Program-made: the position numbers and the translations under genes | Shown here: positions 58,251 through 64,000 of the stretch, piece by piece | Layout of the letters: each line of letters opens with the position of its first letter | Numbering within the stretch: the stretch's first letter is position 1 | NCBI RefSeq assembly: GCF_002812985.1 | Contig: NZ_PGCP01000014.1 | Coordinates: forward strand, 1 to 64,000 | Direction of reading: 5' to 3' | DNA from: Aeromonas lusitana | GTDB taxonomy: Bacteria; Pseudomonadota; Gammaproteobacteria; Enterobacterales; Aeromonadaceae | DNA: 64,000 nucleotides | The notes under the pieces: generated by a model | What the model saw: only the letters and a program-made list of their open reading frames with translations | What the model was told of the DNA's origin: nothing | Databases searched by the model: none

Positions 58251-59093
58251 CTAGTGTGGCGATGGCAGCCTTAAGCTTTCAACATACTCCAAGGCTAACG
58301 AGTCTCTATCTCCGAAGTATTTCCCTGCTTTCTCGACTAGCCATACCTCATGGAAATGCCTGCGGAAATCATCCAAAAGCTCGACCGGATATAACTTGGC
58401 CTGAACAACTCTGCCATCGGGATATTCGTGGTCATACATTGGGAAGTTGTTAGGTTCTATACCTTTGTTTTCTCTCAGCCATTTACAGAAAAGCTTTCCC
58501 TCAGAAATGTCGGGCACTAAATTCTCAGGCAGGGTATAACCAGCCTCTTCTAAGGGCGCGATTAAGTTAAGGGTAATCTCATTCAGCATTGAAAAATGGG
58601 TATAAGGAATCTTGCCTCTGTTCCTTGTGTATCGCGCAAGGTGGGCAGGTAGTGCTCCAGTCGCCTTGTAGCCAGTTCGTCTATAAATAAACTCTTTTAA
58701 TGACTGGGTAGCTAGGTTTCTGTAGTTCTCTCTCGCCACATCAGCGTCTGAGCGGCTTTCGAATGCGTAATACTCAAGGATAGCCATGCAGTAATCTGCT
58801 GAGATGGCATGTTGAGTAATACCTCTTACCTTGATTGCACGATGTAAGTCCCCTGTTGGGTCTCCACCACTGCGCTGGATGATTTGGCTTATAGCTTGGC
58901 CGCGAGGCAAAAAGCGCTGGTTCTGCCAATCACTAACTAGTGTGATGATGTTACTGCGAGCAGTACCGCAGACGAACGCTAATCCGCTTGCTGTCAGGTA
59001 AGGGGTGCCATCACTCATAACACCCATTTCAAATCCATCAGCCTCCGACTGGTGTTTAACTGGTACCAGAGGCATCGTCATCTGTTCGCGCAT
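58251..59093 (-). CDS. KilA-N/phage antirepressor-like protein
   Basis: A 280-residue soluble protein of uncertain family. The N-terminal half (FEMGVMSDGTPYLTASGLAFVCGTARSNIITL and SADYCMAILEYYAFES) has the feel of KilA-N/antirepressor domains; the middle (LATQSLKEFIYRRTGYKATG) recalls P63C or BstA-like phage proteins. BstA proteins are prophage-encoded abortive-infection factors. No alignment was possible, so this stays an inference. It is the last gene before the right att site and is transcribed leftward from the 270-base region that holds arm sites. Confidence 0.4.
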   Translation of the reverse strand: MREQMTMPLVPVKHQSEADGFEMGVMSDGTPYLTASGLAFVCGTARSNIITLVSDWQNQRFLPRGQAISQIIQRSGGDPTGDLHRAIKVRGITQHAISADYCMAILEYYAFESRSDADVARENYRNLATQSLKEFIYRRTGYKATGALPAHLARYTRNRGKIPYTHFSMLNEITLNLIAPLEEAGYTLPENLVPDISEGKLFCKWLRENKGIEPNNFPMYDHEYPDGRVVQAKLYPVELLDDFRRHFHEVWLVEKAGKYFGDRDSLALEYVESLRLPSPH

Positions 59094-59258
59094 TTATTCC
59101 CTTTCCTGCTACTGATTGAGTAGTGATTATAACATTAGAGTGGTTGTTTTTTGGTCCCCACATCACGGATTACGGCAGATTACTTTTGCTGGGGTATGGG
59201 ATGCGATAGTGGCCTTACCGATTCGTATTGGCACTACTGGAGCAGTAGGTGGGGTAGG

Positions 59259-59278
59259 GTGTACCTAGTCTTGTACCT
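59259..59278 (+). promoter_or_regulatory. Arm-type integrase sites, right end
   Basis: GTGTACCT at 59259 and TTGTACCT at 59271, 12 bases apart and about 72 bases from the right att core. Mirrors the pair at the left end. Confidence 0.4.
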
Positions 59279-59349
59279 AACGTTGCCAGACGCAAAGAAA
59301 GGCGCTAGTGTTCATGCGGGTTGCGTTATGAACCGCCTTTAACATTTCA

Positions 59350-59366
59350 CCAGCTTCTGGGGATAA
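59350..59366. other. Right attachment site (attR) of the integrated element
   Basis: CCAGCTTCTGGGGATAA, the direct repeat of 52144-52160. It ends one base before the stop codon of the HD-GYP gene on the minus strand. Confidence 0.65.
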
Positions 59367-59367
59367 C

Positions 59368-60600
59368 TCAGAAGGCGAAATAGTAACAGAAGCGCCGGGT
59401 CAGGTTGAAAAACAGCCGCTGCCCTTCGTCCAGCTCCTCCTGCTTGATGCAGGCCGTAATGCTCCTCTCATCTTCCCGCAGATCGATCATGGGCACCCCT
59501 TCCGGGCGCTGCGCCTTGCTGTAGGGCTGCACCTTGGGTTTGAGGGGCATGGTGGGCTCGGTGGAGAGGACCAGCGCCACCGAGTCATCGTCCAGACGCA
59601 CCAGGGAGCCGGGCGGATAGACTCCCAGCACCTTTATCAACAATCTGACCAGATCTTGATCGAATTTCTTCTGGGACAACTTGTAGAGCTGACCTATGGC
59701 CTGGCTCGGCGCCGCCGGGTTGGTGCTGCTGCGCGGGTGCAGCAGCTCGTCATAGTAATCCACCAGACCGATGAGACGGGCGAGGGGCGGGATCTCACCG
59801 CCCTTGATGCCCAGCGGATAGCCGCTGCCGTCGAGCCGTTCGTGGTGCAGGTGGGCAACCTCGCGGATCCTGGGCTCGAACGCCTGCAGCTGATTGAGCA
59901 TCTCCAGCCCGTATTGAGGGTGCATGTTGAGGAAGTTGAGTTCGGCCTTGCTAAGCTCCCCCCGTTTCTGGGTGATCTGGCTCGGGATCCTGAGCTCGCC
60001 TATGTCGTGCAGCAGGCCGGAAAGGCCAGCCTCCTCAATTTCGATGGGGCTCATGCCCAGCTCACGGGCCATCAGCATGGCGATGAAGGCCACGTTCAGG
60101 CTGTGCTGCAGCAAGATATCCGTGTGCTGGCTGCGGATCAGGTGCAGCCCGAGCGGCCCCTGATGGGCGGCGAGGCGGGCGGCTGCGTTACGCACAATCT
60201 GCGCCGTGTTGGCCAGCCCCTCGTCCGGCTTGAGATTGAGGGCGCCCAAGGCGTCGCGTAGTTCGGACATGGACTGGCCGAATGCCTTGTCGGCGGCGCG
60301 CAGGGAGCGGCGAAATGCCTTCTCGTCGAATAACGCGAGTTCGGGGAGTTGTTCGTCTTGGGCGGGGTGAGCCGGGTGCGAGGGCTCGGGTTCGGCATGG
60401 AGCAGGGGCTCGAGGGGCAGATCGCTGCGAGCCGGATCCACCATCAATAGTGTGAGATCGAGGTGGCGGAGGATGTCGAGTTGTTGCTGGTCGCGGATCT
60501 TGAAGGCATTGAACATGAAAGGGTGGCTGGTCCATCCCGTGGGGAGATGAATGTAATGACCGACTCTTAATTGCTCGATGGAGGCTTGGATCAGCGCCAT
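59368..60600 (-). CDS. HD-GYP domain cyclic-di-GMP phosphodiesterase candidate
   Basis: A 410-residue cytoplasmic protein: N-terminal DUF3391 (about 1-130, starting MALIQASIEQLRVGHYIHL) and a C-terminal HD-GYP domain with HSLNVAFIAMLMARELG, LLHDIGELRIP, HPQYGLEML and the signature HHERLDGSGYPLG. This type hydrolyses c-di-GMP and would affect motility versus biofilm. The usual HDxGK Lys is Glu here (HDIGE). The last codons at 59368 lie next to the element's right att site. Confidence 0.85.
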   Translation of the reverse strand: MALIQASIEQLRVGHYIHLPTGWTSHPFMFNAFKIRDQQQLDILRHLDLTLLMVDPARSDLPLEPLLHAEPEPSHPAHPAQDEQLPELALFDEKAFRRSLRAADKAFGQSMSELRDALGALNLKPDEGLANTAQIVRNAAARLAAHQGPLGLHLIRSQHTDILLQHSLNVAFIAMLMARELGMSPIEIEEAGLSGLLHDIGELRIPSQITQKRGELSKAELNFLNMHPQYGLEMLNQLQAFEPRIREVAHLHHERLDGSGYPLGIKGGEIPPLARLIGLVDYYDELLHPRSSTNPAAPSQAIGQLYKLSQKKFDQDLVRLLIKVLGVYPPGSLVRLDDDSVALVLSTEPTMPLKPKVQPYSKAQRPEGVPMIDLREDERSITACIKQEELDEGQRLFFNLTRRFCYYFAF

Positions 60601-60663
60601 AGACTCGCTCTTGTGTCGTGTTTGCCTACCAACAAGCTAGCAAAATTAAGCAGATAGACAAAT

Positions 60664-60694
60664 AAAAAAGCCCGCGCATCTGCGCGGGCTTTTG
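60664..60694. terminator. Bidirectional rho-independent terminator after adhE
   Basis: Stem AAAAGCCCGCGCA/TGCGCGGGCTTTT (loop TC) with A- and T-runs. Ends adhE (-). Confidence 0.85.
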
Positions 60695-60710
60695 ACATCA
60701 GGGCTGGTTA

Positions 60711-63386
60711 TCAGGCCTTGGATTTTTTCTTGCTGTCTACCTTGGCTTCAGCTTTGGCGGCAACCGGCGCGGCGGCAGGTGCTTCCTCGGTGAAGGGACG
60801 GCCATAGTAGGTGTCCATCAGTATGGCTTTGAGCTCGGTGATCAGCGGGTAGCGCGGGTTGGCGCCGGTGCACTGGTCATCGAAGGCTTCCAGGGCCAGC
60901 TGGTCAACCTTGGCCAGGAAGTCAGCCTCGTTCACACCGGCTTCGCGGATGGAGGCCGGGATGCCCAGGGTGGCTTTGAGCTCATCCAACCAGGTCAGCA
61001 GCTTCTCGATCTTGGCCGCGGTACGGTCGCTTGCCGCGGTCAGACCCAGGTGGTCAGCCACTTCGGCGTAACGACGACGAGCCTGCGGACGGTCGTACTG
61101 GGAGAACGCAGTCTGCTTGGTCGGGTTGTCGTTCGCGTTGTAGCGGATGACGTTGCTGATCAGCAGGGCGTTGGCCAGGCCGTGCGGGATGTGGAACTCT
61201 GCACCCAGCTTGTGCGCCATGGAGTGGCAGACACCCAGGAAGGCGTTGGCAAACGCGATACCGGCGATGGTGGCCGCATTGTGCACCTTCTCGCGGGCAA
61301 CCGGGTCGTTGGCACCATTCTGGTAGCTGGACGGCAGGTATTCCTTCAGCAGTTTCAGGGCTTGCAGCGCCTGACCGTCGGAGTACTCGTTGGCCAGTAC
61401 GGAAACATAGGCTTCCATGGCGTGGGTGACCGCATCGATACCACCGAAGGCACACAGGGACTTGGGCATGCCCATGACCAGGTTGGCGTCGACGATGGCC
61501 ATGTTCGGGGTCAGCTCGTAGTCGGCCAGCGGGTACTTCATGCCGGTGGCGTCGTCGGTCACGACCGCGAACGGAGTCACTTCAGAACCGGTACCGGACG
61601 TGGTGGTGATACAGACCAGTTCGGCCTTCACGCCCATTTTCGGGAACTTGTAGATACGCTTGCGGATGTCCATGAAGCGCATGGCGAGGTCTTCGAACGC
61701 AGTGTCCGGGTGCTCGTACATGACCCACATGATCTTGGCCGCATCCATGGGTGAACCACCGCCGAGGGCGACAATCACGTCCGGCTTGAAGGAGTTTGCC
61801 ATCTCGGCGCCCTTGCGTACCACGGACAGAGTCGGGTCGGCTTCTACTTCGTAGAACACTTCCACTTCCATGTTCAGCTTCTTGAGCAGACGCACCACTT
61901 CGTCGGCATAGCCGTTGTTGAACAGGAAACGGTCGGTCACAACCAGGGCGCGCTTCTTGCCTTCCAGATCGCCGAGAGCAATCGGCAGGGAGCCACGACG
62001 GAAGTAGATGGATTTCGGAAGTTTGTGCCACAGCATATTTTCTGCCCGTTTTGCGACTGTCTTCTTGTTGATCAAGTGCTTGGGACCTACGTTCTCGGAG
62101 ATGGAGTTACCACTCCAGGAGCCGCAACCCAAAGTCAGAGACGGGGCGAGCGCGAAGTTGTACAGGTCACCGATACCACCCTGAGTGGACGGGGTGTTGA
62201 TCAGGATACGGGCGGTCTTCATCTTGTCGCCGAAGTACTTGATGCGGTCGGCGTTGCGATCCTGGTCGGTGTACAGACCTGAGGTGTGGCCGATACCACC
62301 GATGTTGACCATGTCACAGGCCATTTCGACGGCTTCTTCGAAGTTCTTGGCACGGAACATACCCAGGGTCGGGGAGAGCTTCTCGTGAGCGAACTCGTCT
62401 TCCGCGCACAGCTCCAGACCTTCACCGATGAGGATCTTGGTGGTAGCCGGTACGGTCACGCCTGCCATGGCGGCGATCTTGGTCGCGGGCTGGCCCACGA
62501 TGTCGGCGTTCAGGGCGCCGTTGATCAGCAGCACTTTACGTACCTTGTCGGCTTCGTCCTTGGACAGAATGTAGCCGGCGTGGGTCGCGAAACGCTCTTT
62601 GACCTGGTTGTAGATGGAGTCAACCACGATGACCGCCTGCTCGGACGCACAGACAACGCCGTTATCGAAGGTCTTGGACATCAGGATGGAGGCCACGGCG
62701 CGCTTCACATCGGCGGTTTCGTCGATGACGATGGGCACGTTACCGGCACCCACACCGATGGCAGGCTTGCCTGAGGAGTAAGCGGCTTTCACCATGCCCG
62801 GGCCACCGGTGGCCAGGATCAGGTTGATGTCGTCGTGCTTCATCAGCGCGTTGGACAGCTCAACGGACGGTTGATCGATCCAGCCGATGATATTCTTCGG
62901 CGCACCGGCGGCAATGGCGGCATCCAGTACCAGCTTGGCAGCGGTATTGGTGGAGTTCTTGGCGCGGGGGTGCGGGGAGAAGATGATGGCGTTACGGGTC
63001 TTCAGGGAGATGAGGGCCTTGAAGATGGCGGTAGAAGTCGGGTTGGTGGTCGGAACGATACCGCAGATGATGCCTACCGGCTCGGCGATGGTGATGGTGC
63101 CCATCTCGTCGTCCTGGCTCAGGATGCCGCAGGTCTTCTCATCTTTATAAGCGTTATAGATGTATTCGGAGGCGAAGTGGTTCTTGATAACCTTGTCTTC
63201 GATGATACCCATACCGGATTCGGCCACGGCCATCTGGGCCAGGGGGATACGGGCGTTGCTGGCGGCCAGGGCGGCGGCACGGAAAACCTTGTCTACCTGC
63301 TCTTGCGAGAAGCTGGCGAATTCACGCTGTGCTTCTTTGACGCGGGCAACCAGTGCATCCAGTTCAGCCAAATTGGTTACTGCCAT
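60711..63386 (-). CDS. adhE: Bifunctional acetaldehyde-CoA/alcohol dehydrogenase
   Basis: AdhE turns acetyl-CoA to acetaldehyde and on to ethanol in fermentation, regenerating NAD+. 891 residues in the normal fused form: N-terminal aldehyde dehydrogenase with the catalytic Cys in [14 protein letters not shown], and a C-terminal iron alcohol dehydrogenase ([35 protein letters not shown] with the metal His). A Lys/Ala-rich tail ends the protein. AGGAG lies just before the ATG. A near-FNR site is 160 bases upstream. Confidence 0.97.
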   Translation of the reverse strand: MAVTNLAELDALVARVKEAQREFASFSQEQVDKVFRAAALAASNARIPLAQMAVAESGMGIIEDKVIKNHFASEYIYNAYKDEKTCGILSQDDEMGTITIAEPVGIICGIVPTTNPTSTAIFKALISLKTRNAIIFSPHPRAKNSTNTAAKLVLDAAIAAGAPKNIIGWIDQPSVELSNALMKHDDINLILATGGPGMVKAAYSSGKPAIGVGAGNVPIVIDETADVKRAVASILMSKTFDNGVVCASEQAVIVVDSIYNQVKERFATHAGYILSKDEADKVRKVLLINGALNADIVGQPATKIAAMAGVTVPATTKILIGEGLELCAEDEFAHEKLSPTLGMFRAKNFEEAVEMACDMVNIGGIGHTSGLYTDQDRNADRIKYFGDKMKTARILINTPSTQGGIGDLYNFALAPSLTLGCGSWSGNSISENVGPKHLINKKTVAKRAENMLWHKLPKSIYFRRGSLPIALGDLEGKKRALVVTDRFLFNNGYADEVVRLLKKLNMEVEVFYEVEADPTLSVVRKGAEMANSFKPDVIVALGGGSPMDAAKIMWVMYEHPDTAFEDLAMRFMDIRKRIYKFPKMGVKAELVCITTTSGTGSEVTPFAVVTDDATGMKYPLADYELTPNMAIVDANLVMGMPKSLCAFGGIDAVTHAMEAYVSVLANEYSDGQALQALKLLKEYLPSSYQNGANDPVAREKVHNAATIAGIAFANAFLGVCHSMAHKLGAEFHIPHGLANALLISNVIRYNANDNPTKQTAFSQYDRPQARRRYAEVADHLGLTAASDRTAAKIEKLLTWLDELKATLGIPASIREAGVNEADFLAKVDQLALEAFDDQCTGANPRYPLITELKAILMDTYYGRPFTEEAPAAAPVAAKAEAKVDSKKKSKA

Positions 63387-63545
63387 GTTTATCTCCTGAT
63401 GATTTGAAAACTGTTTAGTAAGACCTTGGCAATGCCCGGCAATTATAGCCGCCCTGTCAAGGATAGAATCACCATAACGGGGTATTTACATGTCTTAGTA
63501 AACTGCTTTCTGACTCGATTATGAGCGGGGTTGCGCCAGAAAAAC

Positions 63546-63559
63546 TTGATCTGGATCAT
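63546..63559. promoter_or_regulatory. FNR-like site upstream of adhE
   Basis: TTGAT-CTGG-ATCAT compared with the FNR consensus TTGATNNNNATCAA, one base different. It is 160 bases upstream of the adhE ATG; anaerobic control of adhE is plausible. Confidence 0.5.
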
Positions 63560-63874
63560 ATGTAACAAAAGAACAAAAGAAATTTTGTTTCACAGATGTA
63601 GGGCAGCAGTGGCTGGCGGCGGTCCACATCCGAGGTCCGGGCACTCAGTCGTGCTTTCAGCTTATTTTATTATTTATATTTCATGTGGTTATCGATTAAT
63701 TGCCGACGAGGTCCCAAGCTGAGTCTGACCCACATAGTGGGATGGACAGCCTCCTGAATGGGTCGCCAGCCCCTAGTACAAGGCCTTTCCCCACAGTAGA
63801 GAGGGGAAAAATCGTGTTCTTTTTATTCAAAACTGCCGTCCCCCATCAGCGTTGGGGCCGCGATGACGAGAGTT

Positions 63875-63919
63875 GGCATCGTTTGATGCCGTAACGTTTT
63901 CGGCAGCCCGGCAACGTTA
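63875..63919. other. Hairpins near the right window end
   Basis: GGCATC/GATGCC with loop GTTT (63875-63890), and the 7-base inverted repeat TAACGTT/AACGTTA (63892-63898 and 63913-63919). Could be part of a structured 5' leader; no known riboswitch signature matched. Confidence 0.35.
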
Positions 63920-64000
63920 GCGACTAACAAGGCTGGCATCTGGGTAGTAAGGAGGAGTCACCTTCCCATCATGGGGTTCGGCAGCTGCGACCAGCCTCCA

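Larger units (their letters stand above)
52144..59366. mobile_element. 7.2-kb integrated element (genomic island or phage-satellite-like)
   Basis: Bounded by the 17-bp direct repeat, with a tyrosine integrase next to the left end, a lower GC content than the flanks and mostly unrecognised cargo. At the right end the repeat is 1 base before the stop codon of the HD-GYP gene, so the insertion leaves that gene intact. Phage structural genes and an obvious replication protein are absent. Pairs of TGTACC boxes 12 bases apart lie inside both ends. Confidence 0.75.
63387..64000. other. Long leader and upstream region of adhE
   Basis: 614 bases to the window end without a supported gene. It contains the FNR-like site and the hairpins listed separately. 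Short plus-strand frames (63531-63722, 63700-63894) have no ribosome site or family features. The part beyond 63700 may be the leader of a gene that starts after the window. Confidence 0.5.

Noticed and set aside
63531..63894. Short plus-strand frames upstream of adhE
   Set aside because: No ribosome site or recognisable protein pattern; likely leader DNA.
63710..64000. A known riboswitch (Mn yybP-ykoY, TPP, lysine, Moco, B12, FMN)
   Set aside because: None of the conserved core sequences I know could be placed here; only generic hairpins are visible.

Overview
The window looks like a chromosomal segment of an Aeromonas-type gammaproteobacterium. This is inferred from the polar flagellin/flaG/fliD/fliS/maf order next to a pseudaminic-acid cluster, the rsxABCDGE-nth operon, fabV, radD, grxA, dacB and the high-GC codon use. 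No database search was possible, so the genus is an inference.

Layout. 1-5649 (+) is the end of a polar flagellar locus: the 3' part of a flagellin, flaG, fliD (cap), fliS, a small FliT-like chaperone candidate and a maf-type flagellin glycosylation factor. Facing it across a two-way terminator is a tightly overlapping nine-gene operon (13962-5734, -) for an activated nonulosonic acid of the pseudaminic type: pseB, pseC, an aldo/keto reductase, an SpsF-type cytidylyltransferase, a class III aminotransferase, pseG, pseH, pseI and a methyltransferase. A near-consensus sigma-54 site precedes pseB, so sugar synthesis is probably co-regulated with the flagellum. 14069-16573 (-) is mtnN-cbiB/cobD-btuF. 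It is followed by a periplasmic binding protein, a ZIP metal transporter with two extra copies of its own 3' end, and a chemoreceptor. 20852-28156 (-) holds gloA, then nth and the Rsx electron-transport operon.

28269-49254 is mostly housekeeping and transport: an EamA exporter, a BdlA-like PAS-PAS chemoreceptor, an AraC regulator divergent from a GH3 glycosidase lipoprotein, fabV, a YfcC-type carrier, alaA, grxA, dacB (also followed by a copy of its own tail), radD, a DUF3302/HlyD-type pair, an MscS-like channel and a CstA-type transporter. A LytS/LytTR two-component pair resembling BtsS/BtsR lies next to cstA.

52144-59366 is a 7.2-kb integrated element bounded by a 17-bp direct repeat. It carries a tyrosine integrase, a predicted lipoprotein, small unknown genes, a serine recombinase preceded by repeated GATACC boxes, a MaoP/DUF413-like protein and a KilA-N/antirepressor-like protein. 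It is more AT-rich than its flanks and abuts the stop codon of an HD-GYP gene. The window ends with adhE (-) and a long leader region containing an FNR-like site and several hairpins.

The most unusual observations are the two cases of gene-tail duplication (zip transporter and dacB) with mostly synonymous divergence, the paired arm-type repeats of the integrated element and its uncharacterised cargo, and the additional enzymes in the nonulosonate operon.
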